DNA of 64,000 bases from Conchiformibius sp. (GTDB lineage: Bacteria; Pseudomonadota; Gammaproteobacteria; Burkholderiales; Neisseriaceae): NCBI GenBank assembly GCA_029984035.1, contig JASBYJ010000002.1, positions 225,599-289,598 of the forward strand, written 5' to 3'. Positions within the stretch are counted from its first letter, which is position 1; each line of letters opens with the position of its first letter. The position numbers and the translations under genes are program-made. Of the stretch, positions 35,148-43,671 are shown piece after piece. The notes beneath the pieces were generated by a model. That model ran no database searches and was not told the DNA's origin. It saw only the letters and a list, made by a program, of their open reading frames with translations.

Positions 35148-35900
35148 TCAGGCAGCTGTTTTGATACGATTCAAGAAACTTTTAGTACGTTCATGCCGGG
35201 GATGGTTAAACAAATCTTGCGGCGTGCCTTGTTCTACAATCACTCCGCCGTCCATCACAATCACCATATCGGCTACATCTAAGGCAAATTTCACTTCATG
35301 GGTAACGACCACCATCGTATAGCCTTCTTGCGCCAATTGTTTCATGGTGTCCAAAACATCTTGTACCAGCTCGGGATCGAGTGCCGATGTAGGTTCGTCA
35401 AACAGCATCAATTCGGGCTGCAATGCCAATACTCTGGCGATGCCGACACGTTGTTGTTGCCCGCCGGACAGTTGGTGGGGATACAGGTCGGCTTTGTCTG
35501 CCAATCCGACTTTTTTCAACAAGTTTTCCGCTTCCCGCCGTGCTTGTTCAAGCGGTTTGCCTTGTACCTGAACGGGAGCTTCCATAATGTTGCCTAAGGC
35601 GGTTTTGTGGGGAAACAGGTTGAATTGCTGAAATACCATGCCGGATTTCCGCCGTAGTGCGAGAATGTCTTTTTTGGATGGTTTTTTTGTAAAATCAATA
35701 TTCAAGGGTGAGGTGTTGTTAAAGGCGATGCTGCCTTGCTCGGGTAATTCCAAGGCGTTCAGGCAGCGTAAGAAGGTGGTTTTGCCCGAGCCTGAGGGGC
35801 CGAGTATCACGACAACTTGCCCTGCCTGAATATCCAAATCAATGCCGCGCAAGATGGGATTGCTGCCAAAGGTTTTGTGGATATTGCGGATTTGAATCAT
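35148..35900 (-). CDS. Polar amino-acid ABC transporter ATP-binding protein
   Basis: A 250-residue ATPase of the GlnQ/HisP/TcyN type. Walker A is GPSGSGKTT, the signature is LSGGQQQRVG, Walker B is LMLFDEPTSALDP, and the H-loop is VVTHE. It energises uptake of a polar amino acid with the permease and binding protein encoded next to it. It is last in the order binding protein, permease, ATPase on the minus strand. The final residues Ala-Ala and stop are written by a half DUS (AGCTGCCTGA). Confidence 0.93.
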   Translation of the reverse strand: MIQIRNIHKTFGSNPILRGIDLDIQAGQVVVILGPSGSGKTTFLRCLNALELPEQGSIAFNNTSPLNIDFTKKPSKKDILALRRKSGMVFQQFNLFPHKTALGNIMEAPVQVQGKPLEQARREAENLLKKVGLADKADLYPHQLSGGQQQRVGIARVLALQPELMLFDEPTSALDPELVQDVLDTMKQLAQEGYTMVVVTHEVKFALDVADMVIVMDGGVIVEQGTPQDLFNHPRHERTKSFLNRIKTAA

Positions 35901-35921
35901 AGAAACTTTCTTTGTATGCCT

Positions 35922-35955
35922 CAGGCTGCCTGAAAAGGTTTCAGGCAGCCTGAAA
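35922..35955. repeat. Inverted DUS pair between permease and ATPase genes
   Basis: TCAGGCTGCCTGAAA (from 35921) and TTTCAGGCAGCCTGAA (to about 35955) face each other three bases apart and can form a hairpin inside the operon. It could attenuate ATPase expression. Confidence 0.75.
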
Positions 35956-35963
35956 TCTATTGC

Positions 35964-36686
35964 CTATCGTGCTACGTGGCGGTCGAAACGTTGTTCCAAA
36001 CGGGCTTGTACGATAAATAAAAACCAGCAGAAACACCAATACAAAAGACCTGCTTCAATATACACGGGCAGAAAATCGTAGGAGGTGTTGGCATATTGTT
36101 GGGCAACGCGGAACATTTCGGTTACGGTAACAAACGAAGCCAGCGAAGTGTCTTTAAACAAACCGATAAAACTGTTGCTTAAAGGCGGTATGGCCACACG
36201 TACGGCTTGCGGCGCAATGATGCGGCGGAATGTCTGCATATAACCCATACCGATGGAAAAGCCCGCTTCCCATTGTCCTTTCGGCACCGACAAAATGGCG
36301 GCGCGCACGGTTTCCGAGCCGTATGCGCCCACATTCAGCGAAAAGCCGACAATGGCGGCGGGGACGGGGTCGATGAAAATACCCATTGCAGGAAGCCCGT
36401 AAAACACGATGGCAAGCTGTACTACCATCGGTGTGCCGCGAATAATCGAAATATAGCTTTTCACGATTAAAAGCATCATACGGTGCAGCCGTCCGCCGCG
36501 CGGCATCACGCGCACTATCGCTACCGCCACTGCAATCACCATGCCGATGGCAAACGAGGCTACAGCCAGAGGCACGGATACGGTTATCAGCGATTTAAGC
36601 ATCGGCACAAATGCGCTGATAACCAATTCGGCGCGTGCTGCCGTCATAAACGGCAGCTCGGCAAGAAAATGACTTAAAGCAGACAT
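35964..36686 (-). CDS. Polar amino-acid ABC transporter permease
   Basis: A 240-residue inner-membrane permease of the HisM/GlnP family with about five transmembrane helices. The EAA-like loop reads PKGQWEAGFSIGMGYMQ, then FRRIIAPQAVR, which contacts the ATPase. SYISIIRGTPMVVQL is the conserved start of the family's transport domain. Its ATG is three bases from the stop of the binding-protein gene, so the two are coupled. A single permease gene implies a homodimer. Confidence 0.92.
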   Translation of the reverse strand: MSALSHFLAELPFMTAARAELVISAFVPMLKSLITVSVPLAVASFAIGMVIAVAVAIVRVMPRGGRLHRMMLLIVKSYISIIRGTPMVVQLAIVFYGLPAMGIFIDPVPAAIVGFSLNVGAYGSETVRAAILSVPKGQWEAGFSIGMGYMQTFRRIIAPQAVRVAIPPLSNSFIGLFKDTSLASFVTVTEMFRVAQQYANTSYDFLPVYIEAGLLYWCFCWFLFIVQARLEQRFDRHVAR

Positions 36687-36689
36687 CGT

Positions 36690-37502
36690 TTAACGTACGC
36701 TCACATCGGCACCGAAAAAGCGTTCGCCCAGCTCTTTCAATTTGCCTTCATCACGCAGCTCTATGATGGCAGCACTGATTTTGGCAATGGCTTCATCATT
36801 GTTTTTATTGGCAATCAGTCCTGCTCCGACTTTGCGGTCCGATTCGGCCTGCCACACTACTTTCAAACCGGAATCAGGTGTTTTTTTCAAATAGTCCAGT
36901 AATGCCAGAGAATCGTTCAATGTCAGATCGGCGCGTTTTTGCTGTACTTGTGCCAGTGCTTGTGCCATACCGTCTACGGGAACGATTTCGGCTTTGGCTT
37001 CTACTGCCATTTCGCCGTAGTTGCTGCTTAAAGTTTGCGCGGCTTTCAAGCCACGGATGTCGTTTAAGGAAGCGATGCGGTTTTCATCGGCGCGGGCAAG
37101 CATCATCGGGCCGCTCCAATTATAGGGTTCGGATTTGTCGAATGTGGCTTGGCGTTCGGGCGTGGTCAAGGCTACTTGGTTGGCAACCAAATCGAAGCGC
37201 CCGCTTTTTAGGCCGGCGAGCATACCGTCCCATTGGGTTTCTTTGAATTCAACGGTAAAGCCCAGTTTTTCGGCAACCAAGCGGGTAACTTCGACATCAT
37301 AGCCTGTGAGTTTGCCGTCTTGGTCGTGATAGGTAAACGGTGCGTAAGTGCCTTCGGTGCCGACGGTTACTACGCCTTTATTGTTGATGCGTTCGATCAG
37401 GCTGCCTGAATCGGTTTGGTTGGTTTGCGATGTGGTGCTGTTGCCGCAGGCTGCCAGCAAGAGTGCGGTGAAAAACAGAGAAACGGATTTTAACTTCAAC
37501 AT
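36690..37502 (-). CDS. Amino-acid (cystine-like) ABC transporter substrate-binding lipoprotein
   Basis: A 270-residue family 3 solute-binding protein. The signal peptide ends in LLLAAC, a lipobox, so it is anchored in the membrane facing the periplasm. TVGTEGTYAPFTYHD, LTGYDVEVTRLVAEKLG and RFDLVANQVALTTPERQA are family segments. The pattern is closest, from memory, to cystine-binding TcyA/FliY proteins and to the Neisseria L-cystine receptor, but ligand identity is inferred. It is first gene of the operon. Confidence 0.85.
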   Translation of the reverse strand: MLKLKSVSLFFTALLLAACGNSTTSQTNQTDSGSLIERINNKGVVTVGTEGTYAPFTYHDQDGKLTGYDVEVTRLVAEKLGFTVEFKETQWDGMLAGLKSGRFDLVANQVALTTPERQATFDKSEPYNWSGPMMLARADENRIASLNDIRGLKAAQTLSSNYGEMAVEAKAEIVPVDGMAQALAQVQQKRADLTLNDSLALLDYLKKTPDSGLKVVWQAESDRKVGAGLIANKNNDEAIAKISAAIIELRDEGKLKELGERFFGADVSVR

Positions 37503-37653
37503 AATGTTTTCCTTATGAAACGGATAGTGAATTTAGCTGATGTGACGGCGCATTGTACGTTAAAAAATGCGTAATCCAAAGATTGAAAGCGACTAAGGCT
37601 TAGAACATTTGGTTATCTGGTTTCAGGCGTTTTTTGCGGGCGGCAGGATTGGT

Positions 37654-39417
37654 TCATATGTGCGAACCGTTTGCCCATATCGGGGTGTCGGTATGGATGC
37701 AGAGCAGCCGCCACAATACGGGATGGCTGTCTGAAAGGGTTTGCCGGTAATGTTGCAGGGCGGCGTGGCGTTCTGCGGGCGGCAGTAGGGTGAAGCGTGC
37801 GAAAGCGGTTTGCAGTTTGTCGGGCGGTAGACAGGCTAGATTTTCAGGCAGGGGGCGGGGCTGGTTTTCAGGCAGCGGTTTGTTGCGGTCGGTGCCGTTC
37901 AGATAGCTTTGTGCCAACAAGATGAGATGTGCGCCGGCAAGATTGGAGCTGTGGTGGCGGGATAATTCTCGGCGCAGGGCGGTGAGTTCGTTTTCAGGCA
38001 GCGTTACCAGGGCGGGCAACAGGGTTTCCAATGCGTAGAGCGGCGATAAGGGCTGTTGGGCGGACATGCGCTTGGCAATCAGCAGAATGCTGTCTTGTTC
38101 GCTGAGATTTTCAGGCAGGGTGTTCAGATGCAGCAGCTGTATGAGAGCTGCGGCGGCGTGGCGTTCGTCATAGCCGATGGATTGCCATGTTTGCGGTAAG
38201 GGCGGGATGACAGGGTTTTCGTGGCGGTAGCGGCGGATTTTGTCTGCCATCATGCGCTTGCGGCGGTTGCGTTCTTCTTCTTGCCGGAGAGCTTGGTAAT
38301 GCTCTTCGCCGGCGGTTTGGAAGGCGGATACGCCGTTCGGTTTGTGCGAATAGATGCGGATGCTTTCCCATTCGTGTAATTGCGGCGCGAGACGTTCGGC
38401 CTGCTCCGGGTCGAGACGGCGTATGCGTTCGATAATGGGCGGATGGCTGTCGGTAAGGATGCCCGACAGGGTTTCGCGGCTGCTGCCGAAGAGCATGTGG
38501 GCAAATTGGGCGGTGTTTCGGCTGTGCAGCAGATGGCTGTTTTCTCGGGCAATCAGGCAGAGTGCGTCAATGAGCGGTTGGGTTTGGCGGGTGTATTGCA
38601 CGGCCGCGGCATCGGCAAGAAATTCGCGTTGTCGTGAAACGGCTGCCTGAAGGGCGGAGGCGCAGAAGTTGCCGACCGCGCCGACACACAACAATACCCG
38701 GCCGATTAAACGGGTAGGCAGACGGGGCAATAGGGTTTGGTAAAGCTGGTGTACGGGGTGGGTATCCACGTTTTGCCGGCGGCGGTATTCGGTGTCGGTT
38801 TCGTCATGGCCGTATACCAAAAGCCGTCCGCTGCCGGCGATGCCTTGCAGGCCGTACAACCAGCTGCACAGCTGCATATCGAGTTTGATGTCGTTGTGGG
38901 CTATATGGCTGAATTCGTGGGCGATAACGGCTTGAAGGCTGTCGCGGCTGAGTCGGTCGAGTGCGCCGCGTGTGATGCCGATAACGGCGTTGCGGGGGTG
39001 AGTGCCTGCCGCGAAGGCGTTGATGCTGTGATCGTGTTGCAGGACGTAAACGGTCGGGCAGGGCAGCGATGCGGCAAGAGCGGTTTCGCTGACTATGTTG
39101 AGCAGACGGCGTTCGCCGAAGGTGGCGGTTTTGAGTTCGATGCGCGTACCGCCGAGCGATTCGGCTACTTTTGCACCGGACAGTTGCAGCTCTTTGCGGC
39201 GGTAGGCGGTAAGACAGAGGACAAGCAGGGTTAGGCAGCAGAAGGGTAGGAGAATATAGGCAATAAAATGTTCGTGCGGCTTGCCGAAAATGAATGTCGG
39301 TATGGCGGCAGTTAGGAAAGTGGCTGCGGTAACCGTGGCAAGCAGGGAGAGAATGTATAAGCTGATGAGATAGGCGCTGCGGCGCTTGGCTGCGGCTTGG
39401 CGTTGGAATAGCGGCAT
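37654..39417 (-). CDS. M48-family membrane zinc metallopeptidase
   Basis: A 587-residue protein. Two N-terminal transmembrane helices (about 15-42 and 50-72) precede an M48 peptidase domain with HEFSH at 167-171 (HExxH) and a downstream Glu-containing helix (REFLADAAAVQYT). It is related to HtpX and YcaL-type proteases that degrade or mature envelope proteins. The C-terminal 250 residues are helical and without recognised family, longer than HtpX (about 290 residues in total). It lies downstream of the glycosylase-like gene with a DUS between. Confidence 0.85.
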   Translation of the reverse strand: MPLFQRQAAAKRRSAYLISLYILSLLATVTAATFLTAAIPTFIFGKPHEHFIAYILLPFCCLTLLVLCLTAYRRKELQLSGAKVAESLGGTRIELKTATFGERRLLNIVSETALAASLPCPTVYVLQHDHSINAFAAGTHPRNAVIGITRGALDRLSRDSLQAVIAHEFSHIAHNDIKLDMQLCSWLYGLQGIAGSGRLLVYGHDETDTEYRRRQNVDTHPVHQLYQTLLPRLPTRLIGRVLLCVGAVGNFCASALQAAVSRQREFLADAAAVQYTRQTQPLIDALCLIARENSHLLHSRNTAQFAHMLFGSSRETLSGILTDSHPPIIERIRRLDPEQAERLAPQLHEWESIRIYSHKPNGVSAFQTAGEEHYQALRQEEERNRRKRMMADKIRRYRHENPVIPPLPQTWQSIGYDERHAAAALIQLLHLNTLPENLSEQDSILLIAKRMSAQQPLSPLYALETLLPALVTLPENELTALRRELSRHHSSNLAGAHLILLAQSYLNGTDRNKPLPENQPRPLPENLACLPPDKLQTAFARFTLLPPAERHAALQHYRQTLSDSHPVLWRLLCIHTDTPIWANGSHI

Positions 39418-39460
39418 GGCGGTGTGTGTTCGGGCTGCCTGAAAGGATGGCGGTCGGGTT

Positions 39461-40216
39461 TCAGGCGGCGGTTAAAGCGTGTTGCATGCGTTGCAGCTCC
39501 ACCCATGCTTCGCGTTTGAGTTTGGGTTGGGCGGCAAGCCTGCGGGGGTGTGGTGTGTGAAACAGCGGCAGTCCGTTGCGGATTTTGTCGAGTTCCGCCA
39601 ATACATCGGAGCGTTGGAAGAAATGTCCCATCAGCAGGAGTGCTTTGGGTTGGCAGGCGGCTATTGTGGCGGCAATGTGGCTGCCTGAAGACGAGATGGC
39701 GGCCGCATCGGGATTGGGATTGAAATCGGGTACTTGGAGCCAAGTATCGAGATGGACGTCGTGGCGGTTGAGCGAGACGGCTTGCAGCATTTTATCCAGC
39801 AGTATGCCGTCTTCACCGCTGAAAAGATGTCCGGCGGTGATGTCTTCGGGTGTGGGGCATACGCTTAATACCAATACTTTGACCGTGCGTTGCGCCGCCT
39901 GTGCGGTTTGTACGGCGGCAATCGGGTTGTCGGAGATTTCGGGCGTATCGGCTGCGGATGGTTGGACGGTTACTGCCGCAGGTGGTTTTGAGATGTTTGC
40001 GTGGGCTGACGGTTCGTTGTCGTGCGGATGGCGCATACGTTGCAGAACCATGAGCCTTGCTTGCGAAGGATCGTGTTTGGGTGCGGAAACAGCCGTTTTG
40101 CTTGGTGTGGCGGCAGGCGTATTTTCAGGCAGCGTGATGATGCGTGCATGGGAACGCAGCCACATCGGCCCTAAGCCGAGAGCTTCATGTAGATGGATGT
40201 AGCGTCCGGTCAGCAT
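39461..40216 (-). CDS. Uracil-DNA-glycosylase-superfamily protein with altered active site
   Basis: A 251-residue protein. The C-terminal half (about 110-245) resembles family 4 uracil-DNA glycosylases: GEDGILLDKMLQAVSL, a LDTWLQVPDFNPN region, ALLLMGHFF and a HTPHPRRLAAQP end. The catalytic GEAPG motif is replaced by SVCPT, and the four cluster cysteines are not evident, so glycosylase activity is doubtful. The N-terminal half is a Pro/Ala-rich linker. The ATG at 40214-40216 overlaps the end of rimI by seven bases. The last codons and stop use a DUS-like GCCGCCTGA. Confidence 0.7.
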   Translation of the reverse strand: MLTGRYIHLHEALGLGPMWLRSHARIITLPENTPAATPSKTAVSAPKHDPSQARLMVLQRMRHPHDNEPSAHANISKPPAAVTVQPSAADTPEISDNPIAAVQTAQAAQRTVKVLVLSVCPTPEDITAGHLFSGEDGILLDKMLQAVSLNRHDVHLDTWLQVPDFNPNPDAAAISSSGSHIAATIAACQPKALLLMGHFFQRSDVLAELDKIRNGLPLFHTPHPRRLAAQPKLKREAWVELQRMQHALTAA

Positions 40217-40668
40217 AGTTTTTCCATAATAATGGCATCTTCCAAGTTGCGGTAATAACCGCGCCGTAGGGCGGTTTGGACGAAGCCGCAGTTGCGGTAG
40301 AGCGATTGTGCGGCGGCATTGCCTGCACGTACTTCCAATAAAATGCGTTTCGCTTGGCGTTGTGCGGCCGCCTGAAACATGGCTTGCAGCAGCAGTCTTG
40401 CCAAACCTTTGCGGCGGTGTTGCGGCGCAGTGGCGATAAGGTGCAGTTCGATTTCGTCTGCAATGTGTTGCCACACGATAAAGGCAGCCGTTTGCCCGTT
40501 TGCTTCATATAACAAAACGGTATCGTGCGCCGAGTTTAAGGCTGCCTGAAAGTGTTCCGGCTTCCATGGAGAGGGGTTATCGGCGCTGTCGATGGCGCAC
40601 AATGCGGGAGTATCGGCCGCAAGGGCGGGGCGTATCATCATTTGCGGAAAAGGTATGTTTGAAGGCAT
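40210..40668 (-). CDS. rimI: Ribosomal protein S18 alanine N-acetyltransferase RimI
   Basis: A 152-residue GNAT acetyltransferase. The acetyl-CoA motif is APQHRRKGLARLLL (Q/RxxGxG/A), and the VRAGNAAAQSLYRNCGFV segment with Asn and Tyr is typical of RimI. RimI acetylates the N-terminus of ribosomal protein S18. In many genomes it sits beside tsaB; here it is coupled to the glycosylase-like gene instead, with a seven-base overlap. It contains a DUS. Confidence 0.88.
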   Translation of the reverse strand: MPSNIPFPQMMIRPALAADTPALCAIDSADNPSPWKPEHFQAALNSAHDTVLLYEANGQTAAFIVWQHIADEIELHLIATAPQHRRKGLARLLLQAMFQAAAQRQAKRILLEVRAGNAAAQSLYRNCGFVQTALRRGYYRNLEDAIIMEKLC

Positions 40669-40693
40669 TATTGTACACCGAACTCGGCGTACG

Positions 40694-40735
40694 GTTTTCA
40701 GGCTGCCTGAAAGAGAGCGTTCAGGCAGCCTGAAA
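40694..40735. terminator. Inverted DUS pair between the Nramp-like gene and rimI
   Basis: TTCAGGCTGCCTGAA and TTCAGGCAGCCTGAA lie back to back with an eight-base spacer, forming a long hairpin 3' of the Nramp-like gene. No clear T-run is present. Confidence 0.6.
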
Positions 40736-40749
40736 AGCGTCTGTGCGGC

Positions 40750-42000
40750 TTATCCGAGCAAACCGCTTAATTGCGCCAAGAAAAGCAGGGTGAAACCGCT
40801 CAGATAGAGCAAACCGAAAAATGCCAGCCACAACAGCCAGGCTTGGATGGTATGTTTGCCTTTTCGGATTAATGCCAAGTTCAGATAGGCGAAAATCGGC
40901 GTGCTGACAAACGAAGCAATCATGGCGAATTTCAACATCGGCATCACCGCGCCTTTGAAAAACAGGATAACGCACAAGCCGCTTACCGCCGCAAACACAA
41001 TCCATACGGCCAGAATGCGGTTGTTGCGCTCCGATTCCGGACGGCGCAACACTAAGCGCAGCGATTCCATACTGGTGCGCGAATAGCCGTCAATAACCGT
41101 AATCGTGGTGCCGTACATGCAGGCAAAGGCGATAAACGCCACCAGCCAGCGCGACCATTCGCCGATGGTCGAGGCGTACATATCAATCAGTTGGCCGATA
41201 TACGCGCCGCCAGCCATTTTTACTTCCGTGCCCGAGCCGTATTGCACCAACGCGCCCAAAGCCAAAAATACCAATGCCAAAAGTGCCGTGCCGATATAGC
41301 CTACATTGAAATCGAACAAACCGTCTTCGTAGCTCACAGGTTCCAATTTGCGTTTGGCGGCCACCCACATCGAATTGATGGCGGAAATTTCAATCGGTGC
41401 AGGCATCCAGCCCATGAGAGCGACAATAATGCTCAAAGTCGCCAAATTCCAAGGGGAAGGTTCGACAAAATCAGGCTGCATCACCGCCCCCCTGCTTGCC
41501 GCAACAAGCACCGCGCCGACCGTAGTTACCGTTAAACTGACCATAATGATTTTAGACATATTGTCTACGGCGCGGTAGGGGCCGATGAGCAGCAACAACA
41601 CAGCCGATACCAATACCAGTACCGATAAAACATTGGTGTCAAACTGTCCCGGCAGCACAAAATTCAAAATGGCCGCACACAGCATACTCACCGCAGCCGT
41701 GTTGATAACGGTGGCGAACAGATTGAGCAGAAAGAAAATCCACAAATAAACCCGGCTTTTTTCGGCATAGCCTTCCAACAGGCTTTTACCGGTTTCCAAA
41801 GTGTATTGCGGGCCGAAGCGGAAAAACGGATATTTAAACAGATTGGCCAGCACGATAATCATCGCCAGCTGCCAGCCGTATAGCGCGCCTGCCTGTGTGG
41901 ACGCGATAATATGGGAGCCACCTACTGCCGCCGAAGCCATCATAACGCCCGGCCCCATCGCTCGGAGGCGTCTGCGCCAAGCGGAAGAATGTGTGTTCAT
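40750..42000 (-). CDS. Nramp-family-like transporter lacking the DPGN motif
   Basis: A 416-residue inner-membrane protein with 11 predicted helices and Nramp architecture (MGPGVMMASAAVGGSH at the start, MGWMPAPIEISAIN in helix 6). Nramp proteins carry Mn2+, Fe2+ and similar ions with protons. The canonical metal-binding DPGN of helix 1 is replaced by a VGGS-type sequence and the MPH of helix 6 by MPA, so transport of transition metals is not assured. The start at the ATG 42000 follows an AGGAAACG-type site. Gene and rimI are on the same strand, divided by a DUS hairpin. Confidence 0.75.
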   Translation of the reverse strand: MNTHSSAWRRRLRAMGPGVMMASAAVGGSHIIASTQAGALYGWQLAMIIVLANLFKYPFFRFGPQYTLETGKSLLEGYAEKSRVYLWIFFLLNLFATVINTAAVSMLCAAILNFVLPGQFDTNVLSVLVLVSAVLLLLIGPYRAVDNMSKIIMVSLTVTTVGAVLVAASRGAVMQPDFVEPSPWNLATLSIIVALMGWMPAPIEISAINSMWVAAKRKLEPVSYEDGLFDFNVGYIGTALLALVFLALGALVQYGSGTEVKMAGGAYIGQLIDMYASTIGEWSRWLVAFIAFACMYGTTITVIDGYSRTSMESLRLVLRRPESERNNRILAVWIVFAAVSGLCVILFFKGAVMPMLKFAMIASFVSTPIFAYLNLALIRKGKHTIQAWLLWLAFFGLLYLSGFTLLFLAQLSGLLG

Positions 42001-42398
42001 AATGTCGTTTCCTATTATTCAAAACAACATTATAAACATTGCCGCATGGTTTTTGATGTTTTTCTTTACGGTTTCATAACCAATGAGCGGTTTTTGTAAA
42101 TATTGTGCCGGATTTTCCGATTGATTAGCAATTTTGTATCGTATTTTTAGATAATTATGATACAAAAAATCTGATTAATGGATTTATTTGATAGGAAAAA
42201 CAAACCCAACTTTACAGAAGGTTCGGCCGATTTTCAAAGGCCCGCCAATTTGATATGATGGCATTGTTTGCCGCAATTAACTGAAATTGTCAAAAATTGA
42301 CAGTCGGCAAACGGATTAAATCAGAAAAACAGCCCGTGCGTGTTTTCAGGCAGCCTGAAAATGCAAACCCGCCATTTCAAACTATCAGGAGATACACT
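42001..42398. other. 398-bp divergent region between the Nramp-like gene and mdh
   Basis: AT-rich for most of its length. TATGAT at 42254-42259 may be an mdh -10, with weak -35 TTTTCA near 42231. One near-palindromic DUS lies near 42345-42359. AGGAGA lies just before the mdh ATG. No gene is supported. Confidence 0.5.
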
Positions 42399-43376
42399 AT
42401 GAAACAACCCGTTCGTGTTGCCGTTACCGGCGCAGCCGGCCAAATCGGTTATGCTTTGCTGTTCCGCATCGCTTCCGGCGAAATGCTGGGCAAAGACCAG
42501 CCCGTGATTTTGCAACTGCTGGATTTGCCGCAGGCGCAAAACGCCGTCAAAGGCGTGATGATGGAGTTGCAGGACTGCGCCTTCCCCCTGCTGGCGGGCA
42601 TGGTCGCCACAGACGACCCCGAAGTCGCGTTCAAAGATGCCGACGTGGCGATTTTGGTGGGTGCGCGTCCGCGCGGGCCGGGCATGGAACGCGCCGATTT
42701 GTTGCAGGCCAACGCGCAAATCTTTACCGTTCAAGGCGCGGCGTTGAACAAAGTGGCCAGCCGCGATGTCAAAGTGCTGGTGGTGGGCAATCCTGCCAAC
42801 ACCAATGCTTATATCGCCATGAAGTCCGCCCCCGACCTGCCCGCGAAAAACTTCACCGCCATGCTGCGTCTCGACCACAACCGCGCCGCCAGCCAAATCG
42901 CCGAAAAAACCGGCAAAGCCGTTGGCGATATTGAAAAATTGTGTGTTTGGGGCAACCACTCGCCCACCATGTACGCCGATTACCGTTTTGCCACCATCGG
43001 CGGCGAAAGCGTGAAAGAACTGATTAACGACCAAGTGTGGAACGCCGATGTGTTCCTGCCTACCGTAGGCAAACGCGGCGCGGCGATTATTGAAGCGCGT
43101 GGCTTGTCGTCTGCCGCTTCTGCCGCCAATGCCGCGATTGACCACGTCCGCGACTGGGTGTTGGGTACAAACGGCAAATGGGTAACCATGGGCGTGCCGT
43201 CTGACGGTTCTTACGGCATTCCCGAAGGCATCGTGTTCGGCTTCCCCGTTACCTGCGAAAACGGCGAATACCAAATCGTTCAGGGTTTGGAAATTGATGA
43301 ATTCAGCCAAGAGCGCATCAACAAAACCTTGAAAGAATTGGAAGAAGAAAAAGACGGCGTGAAAGATTTGCTGTAA
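42399..43376 (+). CDS. mdh: Malate dehydrogenase
   Basis: A 325-residue NAD-dependent cytoplasmic-type malate dehydrogenase. VAVTGAAGQIGYALL is the NAD-binding motif, GARPRGPGMERADLL holds the substrate-binding Arg residues, VGNPANTNA is conserved, and NHSPTMYAD carries the catalytic His. AGGAGA at seven bases supports the ATG at 42399; the frame continues 34 codons upstream through a DUS without family similarity. It lies alone between divergent genes and ends at a strong DUS terminator. Confidence 0.96.
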   Translation: MKQPVRVAVTGAAGQIGYALLFRIASGEMLGKDQPVILQLLDLPQAQNAVKGVMMELQDCAFPLLAGMVATDDPEVAFKDADVAILVGARPRGPGMERADLLQANAQIFTVQGAALNKVASRDVKVLVVGNPANTNAYIAMKSAPDLPAKNFTAMLRLDHNRAASQIAEKTGKAVGDIEKLCVWGNHSPTMYADYRFATIGGESVKELINDQVWNADVFLPTVGKRGAAIIEARGLSSAASAANAAIDHVRDWVLGTNGKWVTMGVPSDGSYGIPEGIVFGFPVTCENGEYQIVQGLEIDEFSQERINKTLKELEEEKDGVKDLL

Positions 43377-43390
43377 GCGTTTCATCTGCC

Positions 43391-43430
43391 AAAACGCTGC
43401 CTGAAAACTTTTCAGGCAGCGTTTTTTTTT
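43391..43430 (+). terminator. DUS-based terminator 3' of mdh
   Basis: AAAACGCTGCCTGAA (43391-43405) pairs with TTCAGGCAGCGTTTT (43411-43425), followed by a T-run to 43430. Both arms contain a DUS. Confidence 0.92.
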
Positions 43431-43671
43431 GCGCTTCAGGCAGGGGGATATTCCACCGATAGGAAATAGGGTGTTGGGGGTGTTTTGCCGGCCTTTATTT
43501 GAAACGGGTTGCTGTTTGAACCGTTGCTGCCGCCGATATGCGCTTTGCCAACTATTTGTCAGGAAGCGGGTTGACGGTGGTGTTTGATAATGTTCTTCTG
43601 TGCAAGCCGTGTATCAACGGCATGAAGGCGTGATGGGGAATGGTGTTTTTTTCAATAGGGTGCATCGGGTA

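Noticed and set aside
42321..43385. 354-codon open frame opposite mdh
   Set aside because: Antisense shadow of an intact malate dehydrogenase; the peptide is low in typical protein patterns.
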